NCBI RefSeq assembly: GCF_000467185.1
Contig: NZ_BATM01000011.1
Coordinates: 1 to 47,257 of the forward strand
DNA from: Vibrio ezurae NBRC 102218
GTDB lineage: Bacteria; Pseudomonadota; Gammaproteobacteria; Enterobacterales; Vibrionaceae
DNA length: 47,257 nt
Reading direction: 5' to 3'
The notes beneath the pieces were generated by a model, which was given only the letters and a program-made list of their open reading frames with translations, was not told the DNA's origin and ran no database searches. How positions within the stretch are numbered: the stretch's first letter is position 1; each line of letters starts with the position of its first letter. Positions 17,496 through 26,646 of this stretch are shown one piece after another. Position numbers and translations under genes: made by a program.

Positions 17496-18586
17496 TGCGC
17501 CCGATTAAATGGCTCTGTAAAGGATTCGTATTGGCTGTATTTACCACGGTATTAGTGGGCTGTGAGAAACCAGTGGTAGAGCCTGTTCAACCTGTAGCAA
17601 AAGTAGAAGTATTGCAACTGGGTAAACCGCAGGCCAGCGACCGAATCTATTTTCCAGCAGTTGCACAAGCAGCCCTGCGCTCTCATCTTAGTTTTCAAGT
17701 ATCAGGAGAGATAACCAAGCTGGTGGTCAATGAAGGGGACAGGGTAAAGAAAGGGGATTTATTGGCTCAGCTTGATACCCGTGACTTTAACATCGCCCTA
17801 GATAATGCCAGAGCAAGTTATGCTGCGATAAACAGCCAATACAAACGTTCCAAGCCTTTGGTTGCCAAAGGCTTGCTGGCACAATCTCAATTTGATGAAT
17901 TGGCCGCGCAAAGAAGCATAGCATTGGTTGATTTAAAATTGGCTCAGCTGTATTTGAAATTTACGACTTTAAAAGCGCCCACAGACGGAATTATTTCCCG
18001 AGTGAGTGCGGACAGGTTTGAAAATGTTCAAGTAGGGCAACAGATCGTTAATATCCATAGCACGGACGAAGTTGAAGTCTTGATTCAAGTGCCTGACCGT
18101 TTGTTTGTTCACCAGCCAACTCAGCGGGATCTCAGAAAGGTGACCGCGAAAGTGAAGGTGGAAAGTGGCAACGTTTATGATGCAAAAATCAAAGAGTTTA
18201 CCACCGAGCCTGATCCGGCTACTGGCACTTACAATCTGACCTTAATTATGCCGATGCCAGAAAACGAAATTATTTTAGATGGTATGGCATTAGAAGTGAC
18301 GGCCAAAAGTAGTGATGCAGGATTAAATGTAAGCTTTGGCTCTGACATTCCATTGAGCGCGGTCGTCAATGCCGATGGTGATACCTTGGATCGCACTGAA
18401 ACCTACGTTTGGGTACTTGAGGGAAACACCGTCCGTAAGCAACAGGTTCAACTGGGCAAGATGCGCGATAAAACGGTGCAAATTATTGGTGGCCTTAATG
18501 GTGCGGAACAAATCGTCATTAAAGGTTTGTCTAAACTGCGAGAGGGATCGGCGGTGGAAGTAGTGAGTAAGGAGGCTGCTTTATGA
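17492..18586 (+). CDS. RND efflux periplasmic adaptor (second of two)
   Basis: Second membrane-fusion protein of the same operon, 364 residues, with a lipoprotein signal ending VLVGC (Cys24). The lipoyl parts are LVVNEGDRVKKGDLLAQLD and LKFTTLKAPTDGIISRV, separated by a short helical hairpin. I chose ATG at 17492, which has AAGGAG about eight bases upstream and overlaps the previous stop. The in-frame GTG at 17471 lies upstream of that RBS and is rejected. The two adaptors are distinct in sequence, which recalls two-adaptor pumps such as TriABC of Pseudomonas aeruginosa and VexIJK-type systems of vibrios. The end overlaps the pump gene by four bases. Confidence 0.9.
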   Translation: MMRPIKWLCKGFVLAVFTTVLVGCEKPVVEPVQPVAKVEVLQLGKPQASDRIYFPAVAQAALRSHLSFQVSGEITKLVVNEGDRVKKGDLLAQLDTRDFNIALDNARASYAAINSQYKRSKPLVAKGLLAQSQFDELAAQRSIALVDLKLAQLYLKFTTLKAPTDGIISRVSADRFENVQVGQQIVNIHSTDEVEVLIQVPDRLFVHQPTQRDLRKVTAKVKVESGNVYDAKIKEFTTEPDPATGTYNLTLIMPMPENEIILDGMALEVTAKSSDAGLNVSFGSDIPLSAVVNADGDTLDRTETYVWVLEGNTVRKQQVQLGKMRDKTVQIIGGLNGAEQIVIKGLSKLREGSAVEVVSKEAAL

Positions 18587-21500
18587 GCCAGAATAATCTC
18601 GATCAGCAAATGGACGATGGCACAAAAGGCATTGCCGCGTACTTTATAAAAAATAAGGTGATCAGTTGGATGATCTCCTTAATCTTCTTTTTTGGTGGTA
18701 TTGCCTCTTTCTTTGAATTAGGGCGTTTAGAAGACCCGGCCTTTACTATCAAAGATGCAATGGTGGTCACTAGCTATCCGGGCGCAACGCCTCAGCAAGT
18801 TGAAGAAGAGGTGACGTACCCTCTAGAAAAAGCCATTCAACAATTAACGTATGTAGATGAAGTCAATTCCATTTCCAGTCGCGGATTATCGCAAATTACC
18901 GTGACCATGAAAAATAACTACGGTCCAGATGACTTGCCACAGATTTGGGATGAATTGCGCCGTAAAGTGACCGATTTGGAAGGGAGTTTACCTCCAGGCG
19001 TGAATACGCCATCGGTCATTGATGACTTTGGTGATGTCTATGGGGTATTGCTTGCAGTGACCGGCGAAGGGTACTCCTATAAAGAGCTACTTGACTATGT
19101 AGACTATTTACGCCGAGAGCTTGAGCTGGTTGATGGCGTGAGTAAAGTGTCTGTGTCTGGGGATCAACAAGAGCAAGTCTTCATCGAAATGTCGATGAAA
19201 CGCCTGAATACTTTGGGTATTTCACCGAGCACAGTGACGAATTTATTGAATACGCAAAATACCATTTCACCTGCGGGTGCCGTGCGTATCGGAGATGAAT
19301 ATATTCGCATTCATCCTACGGGTGAATTTAAAAACGTGGAACAGTTGGGTGATTTGATCATCACTGATTCAGCTAAAGAAAATTCCGGGCTGATTTATTT
19401 ACGCGATGTCGCTGAGGTTAAGCGCGGTTACATTGATGTTCCAACCAATATTGTCAATTACAACGGTAACTTTGCGCTCAACATGGGCGTTTCTTTTAAC
19501 GCAGGGGTAAACGTTGTCGATATTGGTCAAAAGCTCGACAAGCGTTTGGCTGAGCTGAAATATCAGCAACCTGTGGGCATTTCCATTTCCGAGATTTACA
19601 GCCAACCTAAGGAAGTTGATAAGTCGGTCAGTGGTTTTGTCGTGAGTTTAGGGCAAGCGGTGGCGATTGTTATTGTCGTACTGCTGTTCTTTATGGGCTT
19701 ACGTTCAGGTTTGCTAATTGGCTTGATTTTGCTGGTGACGGTACTGGGTACTTTTGTGTTTATGAAGTATTTCGCCATTGATTTACAACGTATTTCTCTG
19801 GGGGCGTTGGTCATCGCACTGGGCATGCTGGTGGACAATGCCATTGTGGTGGTCGAAGGCATATTAGTGGGCACACAACGAGGCCGGACGCGCCTGCAAG
19901 CGGCAACGGATATTGTCACCCAGACCAAATGGCCATTACTGGGGGCGACAGTGATCGCGGTTACGGCCTTTGCCCCAATCGGTTTATCGGAAGATTCTAC
20001 GGGTGAATACTGTCGAACCCTATTTACTGTATTGCTGATCTCTTTAATGCTGTCATGGTTTACCGCGATTTCATTGACGCCGTTCTTTGCTGACATGTTC
20101 TTTAAAGGACAGAAATTTAAAGGCAATGCCGATGATGATCCATACAATGGATTCTTGTTCGTGTGGTACAAAAAATTCTTAGAGTTTTGTATGCGCAGAG
20201 CATGGCTTACGATGGGCACTTTAGTATTGGCGCTCGCGGCCAGTATTTATGGATTTGGCTTTATCAAACAAGCCTTTTTCCCATCGTCCACCACGCCGAT
20301 GTTTTTATCTGATGTCTGGTTGCCAGAAGGTAGCGATATTCGCGTGACTAATACCAAACTAAAAGCCATCGAAAGTTGGTTATTGCAACAAGACGGTGTA
20401 GAGGCTGTGACCACGACCTCAGGTAAAGGTTTAGCTCGCTTCATGCTCACTTATACGCCTGAAAAAAGTTATGCGGCTTACGGTGAAATCGTCACTCGTG
20501 TAGAAAGCTATGAAGTGTTGCACGACATCATGGATAAATATCAAGGCTACGTCTCTGAACATTTCCCGGAAATTGATTATAAGCTCAAGCAGATTGAACT
20601 AGGGCCCAGCGGAGGCGCAAAAATAGAGGCCAGAATTATAGGCTCTGATCCCACAATTATGCGCGGCATTGCTGCAAAAGTGGTGGATATTCTCAATGCC
20701 GATCCTGGAGCTACTGGGGTACGCCATGATTGGCGCGAGCGTACTAAAATTATCGAGCCACTATTTAATGAAAGTCAGGCTCGTCGTTACGGCATCAGTA
20801 AAAATGATGTGGATGACTTTTTGCAGATGAGTTTTTCTGGTCTGACGGTGGGAGTGTATCGAGATGGAACAACCTTAATGCCTATCGTAACGCGTCTTAC
20901 TGAAAAAGAGCGAATTGACTTTAGAAACATCGATGGTATGAAAATATGGAGTCCAGTGTTAAATGACTACATTCCTTTACAGCAAATTACGCTCGGCAAT
21001 GAAGTACGTTGGGAAGATCCGTTAATTGTCCGTAAAAACAGAAAGCGTATGCTGACGGTATTTGCCGACCCTGACATCTTGGGTAGTGAAACGGCTGCTA
21101 CTTTGCAAGCTCGAATCCAACAGCAAATTGAAGCGATTGAAATGCCGCCGGGTTATAGCTTAGAGTGGGGTGGGGAATACGAGTCTTCAAACGAAGCCAA
21201 AGGTTCGTTATTTTCCAGTATGCCGATGGGTTATCTGTTTATGTTCCTAATTACGGTATTCTTATTTAACTCGGTTAAAGAACCTTTGATTGTCTGGCTC
21301 ACTGTGCCATTGGCCTTAATTGGTGTGACCACGGGTTTACTGGTACTCAATACTCCATTTGGCTTTATGGCGCTACTGGGTTTCTTGAGTTTATCGGGAA
21401 TGCTTCTGAAAAATGGTATTGTGCTTATCGATCAAATCGAGCTTGAAATGCACTCAGGTAAAGAGCCGTATTTAGCGATTGTTGAAGCCGCACTCAGTCG

Positions 21501-21687
21501 TGTACGCCCAGTATGTATGGCTGCCATCACGACGATTTTGGGTATGATTCCATTGCTTCCGGATATCTTTTTTAAACCAATGGCGGTAACTATCATGTTC
21601 GGTTTAGGTTTTGCGACGGTGCTGACCTTGATTGTGGTGCCCGTATTATATCGTTTGTTCCATAAAATTGAGGTAGTGAAAGCATAA
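18583..21687 (+). CDS. RND multidrug efflux pump, HAE1 family
   Basis: Inner-membrane proton-driven exporter of 1034 residues, the normal length of RND pumps. Twelve membrane helices are arranged as one N-terminal helix, a porter domain, five helices, a second porter domain and the final helices. In helix 4 the proton-relay segment reads GMLVDNAIVVVEG, so Asp418 is kept while the neighbour is Asn419 rather than the second Asp of AcrB. The family landmarks SYPGATPQQVEEEVTYPLEKAIQ, ALGFLSLSGMLLKNGIVLIDQ and RVRPVCMAAITTILGMIPLLP are present. The last of three overlapping genes; a terminator follows. Drug range cannot be read from sequence. Confidence 0.95.
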   Translation: MSQNNLDQQMDDGTKGIAAYFIKNKVISWMISLIFFFGGIASFFELGRLEDPAFTIKDAMVVTSYPGATPQQVEEEVTYPLEKAIQQLTYVDEVNSISSRGLSQITVTMKNNYGPDDLPQIWDELRRKVTDLEGSLPPGVNTPSVIDDFGDVYGVLLAVTGEGYSYKELLDYVDYLRRELELVDGVSKVSVSGDQQEQVFIEMSMKRLNTLGISPSTVTNLLNTQNTISPAGAVRIGDEYIRIHPTGEFKNVEQLGDLIITDSAKENSGLIYLRDVAEVKRGYIDVPTNIVNYNGNFALNMGVSFNAGVNVVDIGQKLDKRLAELKYQQPVGISISEIYSQPKEVDKSVSGFVVSLGQAVAIVIVVLLFFMGLRSGLLIGLILLVTVLGTFVFMKYFAIDLQRISLGALVIALGMLVDNAIVVVEGILVGTQRGRTRLQAATDIVTQTKWPLLGATVIAVTAFAPIGLSEDSTGEYCRTLFTVLLISLMLSWFTAISLTPFFADMFFKGQKFKGNADDDPYNGFLFVWYKKFLEFCMRRAWLTMGTLVLALAASIYGFGFIKQAFFPSSTTPMFLSDVWLPEGSDIRVTNTKLKAIESWLLQQDGVEAVTTTSGKGLARFMLTYTPEKSYAAYGEIVTRVESYEVLHDIMDKYQGYVSEHFPEIDYKLKQIELGPSGGAKIEARIIGSDPTIMRGIAAKVVDILNADPGATGVRHDWRERTKIIEPLFNESQARRYGISKNDVDDFLQMSFSGLTVGVYRDGTTLMPIVTRLTEKERIDFRNIDGMKIWSPVLNDYIPLQQITLGNEVRWEDPLIVRKNRKRMLTVFADPDILGSETAATLQARIQQQIEAIEMPPGYSLEWGGEYESSNEAKGSLFSSMPMGYLFMFLITVFLFNSVKEPLIVWLTVPLALIGVTTGLLVLNTPFGFMALLGFLSLSGMLLKNGIVLIDQIELEMHSGKEPYLAIVEAALSRVRPVCMAAITTILGMIPLLPDIFFKPMAVTIMFGLGFATVLTLIVVPVLYRLFHKIEVVKA

Positions 21688-21713
21688 TTGTGGGAAAGAG
21701 TTTATGATCTGTT

Positions 21714-21740
21714 AAAGGCTGGCCAAGTGTCAGCCTTTTC
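21714..21740 (+). terminator. Terminator of the RND operon
   Basis: AAAGGCTG / CAGCCTTT stem with a 9-base loop and trailing TTTT, 26 bases after the pump stop. Confidence 0.8.
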
Positions 21741-21773
21741 CATTTAAGTGAGAAGAAGGCTAAGGAGCAGAGA

Positions 21774-22325
21774 ATGAAGCGATGTTTTTGGTTGGATGAA
21801 AGTAAGCCAGACTATGTGGAGTATCATGACAAAGAGTGGGGCGTACCTGTTTATGACGATAAGATCTTTTTCGAATTTTTAATCTTAGAGTCCGCCCAAG
21901 CAGGATTGAGTTGGTATACCATTTTAAAAAGACGCCAAGGTTATCGACAAGCGTTTGCCGATTTCGACCCTGCAATCGTCGCGACATTTTCTTCTGCTAA
22001 GGTTGAGGAATTAATGCTCGATAGTGCCATCATTCGTAATCGAGCAAAAATAGAAGCGGCCATCAATAACGCGCAGCTTTTTTTAGACATTCAAGCTGAG
22101 TTTGGCAGCTTTAGCCAGTTTATTTGGGGATATGTGGACAATAAACCTATCGATATTCGTACCAAAGGCGACACGCCACTTGCTACTTCCGCATTGTCTG
22201 ATCAATTAGCGAAAGATTTAAAGAAACGAGGCTTTAAGTTTTTAGGCAGCACTACTTTATATGCATTTTTACAAGCGACAGGTCTTATCAATGACCATGA
22301 TATAGAGTGTGTCTGCCGCTCATGA
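21774..22325 (+). CDS. tag: DNA-3-methyladenine glycosylase I
   Basis: Removes 3-methyladenine from alkylated DNA in base excision repair. The 183 residues show the family plan: catalytic Glu39 and Trp47 in LESAQAGLSWYTILKRR, and the zinc ligands Cys4, His18, His175 and Cys179, close to the E. coli numbering (4, 17, 175, 179). The RBS AAGGAG is ten bases upstream. It converges on norR, with only ten bases between stops and no terminator visible there. Confidence 0.96.
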   Translation: MKRCFWLDESKPDYVEYHDKEWGVPVYDDKIFFEFLILESAQAGLSWYTILKRRQGYRQAFADFDPAIVATFSSAKVEELMLDSAIIRNRAKIEAAINNAQLFLDIQAEFGSFSQFIWGYVDNKPIDIRTKGDTPLATSALSDQLAKDLKKRGFKFLGSTTLYAFLQATGLINDHDIECVCRS

Positions 22326-22335
22326 TTGACGTCGA

Positions 22336-23889
22336 TTATTTCAATCCTAGTCGCTTCATTAATCGGTGTAAGTTACCCGGGTTCAGTCCTAGCTGTTTCG
22401 CTGTGGCACTTAATTTTTGCTCATTATGCAAATAGGTAGACTGGATTAACTTCATTTGAAATTGCTCGATGGCGTCTTTTAGCGGTAGACCCTGATAATC
22501 ATCAATCGTGAATTCAGGCGTGTCCGATGAAGGACTCATGCTGATCGTAGATGATTTGATAGGCTCAGAATGAGTGAACTGGAAATGGTGCGCTTTTAAT
22601 ATCAGGTGAGGTGCATTACTTTCAGCCTTAGCAATCACACTGGCACGTTTTATTGCGTGTTCAAGCTCTCGCACGTTACCTTCCCAAGGGTTGTTTTGCA
22701 GCAATATCAATACATCGGCATCGAGCGTAATACTGGCGATGTTGAGTTTGTGCTGACACTGCTCAGCAAAAAATCCAGCCAATAAAATGACGTCCTTCCC
22801 TCGCTCTCTAAGAGGAGGAACAAAAATAGGGAATACGCTTAAACGGTGGTATAGATCCGAACGAAAACGGCCTTGTTTTACTTCTTCATGCATCGTTCGG
22901 TTAGTTGCCGCGATAATTCGAACGTCGACCTTGATATTCCGATCATCACCGACACGTTGAATATCGCCGTATTGTAATGCTCTGAGCAGTTTTGCTTGTA
23001 GCGCTAGCGAGAGTTCACCCACTTCATCAAGAAATAGTGTGCCTTTATTCGCCAGTTCGAACTTTCCTTTACGATCGCTGATGGCTCCAGTGAACGCGCC
23101 TTTAATATGACCAAATAGCTCACTTTCTGCCACAGATTCCGGCAATGCTGCGCAGTTTAGATAGACAAAGGATTCGGCTTTTCGATTCGACTGAGAGTAA
23201 ATAGCGTGTGCAACGAGCTCTTTACCCACCCCCGTTTCCCCCATGATTAAAACGGATAAATCGGTATTGGCAACGGCGGAGATATGGGATTTTAGATCGA
23301 TAACGCCTTGCGATTGCCCTATGATATCCATCTGCGCGTATTGGGTTCTTTTGCGTTTTGGTAGAGAAGCAACCCCTATATTTTGTTCCAGTTTTGCCAC
23401 CAATAATGCGGTATGTAAACTGTTGGCGGCGAGGGCGCTAATTAAGCGGAAATCATCATCGGGGAAATCATTAAATTGTGTGGGATCAAAGGCATCAATA
23501 GTGACAGCGCCGATTAATCGATCTTCTTGAAATAATGGTAAACCAATACAGGAATGCACTTCCAGTTTTTGGGCGTGATTGGGAATGAGTGCATCGTAAG
23601 GATCTGGGAGGTCGCTATCAGATGGAAAGCGTACAATATCACCTGCTCGAGCAATGGCTTCTAGTCTTGGGTGCTGATCTATATTAAAGCGGCGACCTAA
23701 CACATCTTCACTAAGACCATTTATCGCAAGAGGTATAAAGTGTTGTTGTTGAAACAATAATAAAGCTGCGGCATCACATTGCAACATATCTCGTATCGTA
23801 ACCAGCAGGCGCTCAAAGCGATCTTGTTCTGATATCCCAGAGGTAATATCGCGCGCAACTTGTATCCATTCGCTTTTATACTGAGTCAT
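22336..23889 (-). CDS. norR: Nitric-oxide-responsive sigma-54 activator NorR
   Basis: Enhancer-binding regulator that senses NO through a mononuclear non-haem iron in its N-terminal GAF domain and then activates norVW with sigma-54. The 517 residues read GAF (about 20-165), AAA+ (about 185-420; Walker [15 protein letters not shown] intact in [15 protein letters not shown], Walker B TLFLDE) and a Fis-type helix-turn-helix at the end ([22 protein letters not shown]). Arg75, Asp96 and Asp99 fall at the same numbers as residues implicated in iron binding in E. coli NorR. It is divergent from the reductase gene, with a 202-base control region between. Confidence 0.95.
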   Translation of the reverse strand: MTQYKSEWIQVARDITSGISEQDRFERLLVTIRDMLQCDAAALLLFQQQHFIPLAINGLSEDVLGRRFNIDQHPRLEAIARAGDIVRFPSDSDLPDPYDALIPNHAQKLEVHSCIGLPLFQEDRLIGAVTIDAFDPTQFNDFPDDDFRLISALAANSLHTALLVAKLEQNIGVASLPKRKRTQYAQMDIIGQSQGVIDLKSHISAVANTDLSVLIMGETGVGKELVAHAIYSQSNRKAESFVYLNCAALPESVAESELFGHIKGAFTGAISDRKGKFELANKGTLFLDEVGELSLALQAKLLRALQYGDIQRVGDDRNIKVDVRIIAATNRTMHEEVKQGRFRSDLYHRLSVFPIFVPPLRERGKDVILLAGFFAEQCQHKLNIASITLDADVLILLQNNPWEGNVRELEHAIKRASVIAKAESNAPHLILKAHHFQFTHSEPIKSSTISMSPSSDTPEFTIDDYQGLPLKDAIEQFQMKLIQSTYLHNEQKLSATAKQLGLNPGNLHRLMKRLGLK

Positions 23890-23914
23890 TAAATACTATT
23901 CCTGAATTGATATT

Positions 23915-23965
23915 TTGTCAGTATAACAAAGTCTTGTCATTTAGATATACTGCTTGATATTGTCA
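23915..23965. promoter_or_regulatory. Three TTGTCA motifs: candidate NorR enhancer upstream of the reductase gene
   Basis: TTGTCA occurs at 23915-23920, 23934-23939 and 23960-23965. The first is part of GTCAGTATAAC, which matches the GT-N7-AC core reported for NorR. Three NorR sites upstream of the promoter is also the E. coli norV arrangement. The same hexamer recurs three times before norV. Confidence 0.6.
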
Positions 23966-24026
23966 TGATGATAACAATATTCTGTTAATAAGGTTAAGCA
24001 ACTGAATTTAAAGCCTAAATTTAAGT

Positions 24027-24042
24027 TGGCATGCCTATTGCT
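24027..24042 (+). promoter_or_regulatory. Sigma-54 promoter of the reductase gene
   Basis: TGGCATGCCTATTGCT matches the -24/-12 consensus (TGGCAC-N5-TTGCW) with the invariant GG (24028-24029) and GC (24040-24041) at the required spacing. It lies 50 bases before the ATG and 62 bases after the last TTGTCA motif. Confidence 0.85.
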
Positions 24043-24091
24043 TAGGTTTGTACTAAATTAAATAGAATAAAATAGACAGAGGTGAGGTGTA

Positions 24092-24862
24092 ATGACTCCA
24101 CATGTTGGGTTTGTTTGTGGTTCAGTAGTTTCAAGAGTGGATTGGACTGAGCGACTCTTTTCGTTGCGAGTTAAGGTGGCTGGGCTTTCTTATATTGCGG
24201 GTCAATTTACTAAATTGGGCATGTATGATCAAAGTGGCGAGTTTTTGCGCAAAGCGTATTCTATCGTCAATTCACCCCAAGACTACGTGGAAACAGGTGA
24301 ATTGGAATTTTTGATTATTGCTGATCCTGATGGCGCGTTATCGCCAAATTTGCACACACTTTATCCCAATGATGAAGTTATGGTTGGCGAGCAATGTGCA
24401 GGTTTTATGACGTTAGAGGAAGTCCCTGCGCACGCGACTCAATTGTGGTTGATCGCAACAGGGACGGGCATAGGCCCTTACTTCTCAATGTTGCAAGGCG
24501 ATGAATTTCCAGAACATTATACAGATGTAGTACTTGTACATGCGGTGCGTTACGAAAAAGATTTAGTGTATAAAGAGTTAGTTTTAGCGCTAAAACAGAA
24601 GTTTGGAGAAAAACTTAAATACGTTCCTATTGTTTCTAGAGAAGAGGTTTCGGGCAGTTTACAAGGGCGAGTTCCTCATCTAATAGAAAAGCGCATATTA
24701 GAGTCTCAGGTAGGGATAAAATTAGATATGGATAGAAGTTTTGTTTACTTGTGTGGCAATCCCGCAATGGTGCGAGACACCGCTCAGAGCCTAACGGATA
24801 GAGGCTATAACAAACACCTAAGAAGACGAACTGGGCATTTCAGCGCAGAGAATTATTGGTAA
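24092..24862 (+). CDS. fpr: Ferredoxin/flavodoxin-NADP reductase (Fpr type)
   Basis: FAD enzyme that moves electrons between NADPH and ferredoxin or flavodoxin in the cytosol. The 256 residues carry the FAD-binding RKAYSIVNSP (Arg53, Tyr56, Ser57), the NADP-binding GTGIGPYFSML, the CGNPAMVRDT motif and a C-terminal HLRRRTGHFSAENYW that closely follows E. coli Fpr, including the terminal aromatic residue. It lies between norR and norV with its own sigma-54 element and TTGTCA motifs, so NO control is likely. It may feed electrons to NO or oxidative-stress repair, such as iron-sulphur cluster rebuilding; that is inference. A very strong terminator separates it from norV. Confidence 0.9.
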   Translation: MTPHVGFVCGSVVSRVDWTERLFSLRVKVAGLSYIAGQFTKLGMYDQSGEFLRKAYSIVNSPQDYVETGELEFLIIADPDGALSPNLHTLYPNDEVMVGEQCAGFMTLEEVPAHATQLWLIATGTGIGPYFSMLQGDEFPEHYTDVVLVHAVRYEKDLVYKELVLALKQKFGEKLKYVPIVSREEVSGSLQGRVPHLIEKRILESQVGIKLDMDRSFVYLCGNPAMVRDTAQSLTDRGYNKHLRRRTGHFSAENYW

Positions 24863-24918
24863 GTAAACCCTTCTATCAACTCAATCATCGGTGATGATAA
24901 GCACATTGCAGCACGATT

Positions 24919-24960
24919 AAACGCAGCCGCCTTAATTTATTTTAAGGCGGCTGCGTTTTT
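24919..24960 (+). terminator. Strong terminator after the reductase gene
   Basis: A perfect 17-bp GC-rich stem (24919-24935 with 24942-24958), a 6-base TTTATT loop and a T-run. It insulates fpr from norV. Confidence 0.92.
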
Positions 24961-25007
24961 GTATTGGCAGATAATTGGGAATTCCACCATTTGTTAAATT
25001 TACAAAA

Positions 25008-25055
25008 TTGTCATGTAGACAATGAATATTCATTGTCAATAAAACAATATTGTCA
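25008..25055. promoter_or_regulatory. Three TTGTCA motifs: candidate NorR enhancer upstream of norV
   Basis: TTGTCA is at 25008-25013, 25033-25038 and 25050-25055. The first lies in the perfect palindrome TTGTCATGTAGACAA (25008-25022), a GT-N7-AC site; the second, GTCAATAAAAC, also fits GT-N7-AC. The third is a half match. The set mirrors the motifs before the reductase gene. Confidence 0.7.
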
Positions 25056-25099
25056 AAGAGTAAAATAGATAATCTAGATTTTTCAATGACTTAAAAAGT

Positions 25100-25114
25100 T
25101 GGCACGTTTGATGC
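25100..25114 (+). promoter_or_regulatory. Sigma-54 promoter of norV
   Basis: TGGCACGTTTGATGC has GG (25101-25102) and GC (25113-25114) ten bases apart, as -24/-12 promoters require, 50 bases before the norV start. Confidence 0.85.
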
Positions 25115-25163
25115 TGTAAGAGGCGTACTTCTTATTTGAAAACACAGCAACAAGGCATCAAAA

Positions 25164-26636
25164 ATGACGATTCATGTAAAAAATAACGTTCACTGGGTGG
25201 GTCAACGCGACTGGGAAATTCAAGAGTTCCACGGTACCGAGTTTAAAATGACGAAGGGGACCAGTTACAACAGCTACCTTATCCGTGAAGAAAAAACAGT
25301 ACTCATCGACACTGTTGATCATCGTTTCAGCTATCAATTCTTGCAAAATCTTGAAATGGAAATTGATTTAAACACGATCGATTACATCGTAATTAACCAT
25401 GCTGAAGAAGATCACGCGGGTGCATTGGCTGCATTACTTGAGCGTATTCCAAACACACCTATTTATTGCACTGAAGCGGCGATTGATTCAATTGTTGGCC
25501 ACCATCATCACCCTGAGTGGAACTTCAACACGGTGAAAACAGGTGATAGCCTTGATATTGGTAACGGCAAACAACTTGTGTTTGTAGAATCTCCAATGTT
25601 GCATTGGCCAGACAGCATGATGACTTACCTAACGGGTGACGCAATTCTATTCAGTAACGATGCATTTGGTCAGCACTACTGTGATGAGCACTTGTTCAAC
25701 GATGAAGTTGACCAAGCTGAATTGATGGAGCAGTGCCTACGCTACTACTCAAACATCCTGACGCCATTTAGCAACCTAGTCATTGCCAAAATTAAAGAGG
25801 TGCTTAGCTTCAATCTACCTGTCGATATGATTGCTACATCGCACGGCATCGTATGGCGCGACAACCCTGTACAAATCATTGAGAAATACTTGCAGTGGGC
25901 GGATGATTATCAAGAAGACCGCATTACTATTTTCTACGATTCAATGTCTAACAACACTCGTATGATGGCAGATGCTATTGCACAAGGTATCCATGACGTT
26001 GATCCTGGCGTGGCAGTGAAAGTATTTAACGTCGCTCGCCAAGATAAGAATGAAATCTTAGCGCAAGTCTTCCGCTCTAAAGGTATTTTGGTTGGGTCTT
26101 CTACCATGAACAACGTCATGATGCCAAAAGTTGCAGGCATGCTAGAGGAAATAACCGGTCTACGTTTCAAACAAAAAAAAGCGGGTGCATTTGGTAGCTA
26201 CGGTTGGAATGGTGGAGCGGTTGATCGCATTCATTCGCGTTTAACCGACGCAGGTTTTGAAACGGTTGCGGGCCTTAAAAGCAAATGGCGCCCCGATGGT
26301 AAAGCCATGCGTATTTGTCGTGCACACGGTCAACAAGTGGCAAAGCAATGGGCGCTACATGAACTAAACGTTCCGCCAATGATCATTGAAGATGCGGATG
26401 TTCAACCTTTATCTGTAGCAGTACCTGTCGCGAAGACAGCAGTAGCAACTCAAGAAGCTCACGGTGATGATTGCCAATGCATGATTTGTACGGTATGTAA
26501 CTGGGTTTACGATCCTGCAATTGGCGAACCAAATCAAGGCGTAGAACCGGGTACAACTTGGAGCGATGTTCCTGATTATTTTCTATGTCCAGATTGTAAT
26601 CTAGGCAAAGACGTTTTTGTTGCCCACAACCGTTAA
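25164..26636 (+). CDS. norV: Anaerobic nitric oxide reductase flavorubredoxin
   Basis: Reduces NO to N2O in the cytosol using electrons from NorW. The 490 residues comprise a metallo-beta-lactamase-like di-iron domain (about 1-250), a flavodoxin domain with FMN (about 253-395) and a C-terminal rubredoxin with two CxxC pairs (MICTVCNW and [10 protein letters not shown]). The di-iron ligands His79, Glu81, Asp83, His147, Asp166 and His227 fall at exactly the E. coli numbers. Read from a sigma-54 promoter with NorR-like sites upstream, and co-transcribed with norW ten bases downstream. Confidence 0.97.
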   Translation: MTIHVKNNVHWVGQRDWEIQEFHGTEFKMTKGTSYNSYLIREEKTVLIDTVDHRFSYQFLQNLEMEIDLNTIDYIVINHAEEDHAGALAALLERIPNTPIYCTEAAIDSIVGHHHHPEWNFNTVKTGDSLDIGNGKQLVFVESPMLHWPDSMMTYLTGDAILFSNDAFGQHYCDEHLFNDEVDQAELMEQCLRYYSNILTPFSNLVIAKIKEVLSFNLPVDMIATSHGIVWRDNPVQIIEKYLQWADDYQEDRITIFYDSMSNNTRMMADAIAQGIHDVDPGVAVKVFNVARQDKNEILAQVFRSKGILVGSSTMNNVMMPKVAGMLEEITGLRFKQKKAGAFGSYGWNGGAVDRIHSRLTDAGFETVAGLKSKWRPDGKAMRICRAHGQQVAKQWALHELNVPPMIIEDADVQPLSVAVPVAKTAVATQEAHGDDCQCMICTVCNWVYDPAIGEPNQGVEPGTTWSDVPDYFLCPDCNLGKDVFVAHNR

Positions 26637-26646
26637 GAGGATTGTT

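Larger units (their letters stand above)
24863..25163. other. fpr-norV intergenic region
   Basis: 301 bases holding the fpr terminator, three TTGTCA motifs and the norV sigma-54 promoter, each listed separately. No further coding frame is seen. Confidence 0.8.

Noticed and set aside
19596..20219. A 207-residue frame antisense to the RND pump gene
   Set aside because: It is a shadow of the pump gene, rich in Ser/Thr/Pro from reverse reading of membrane-helix codons, with no RBS.
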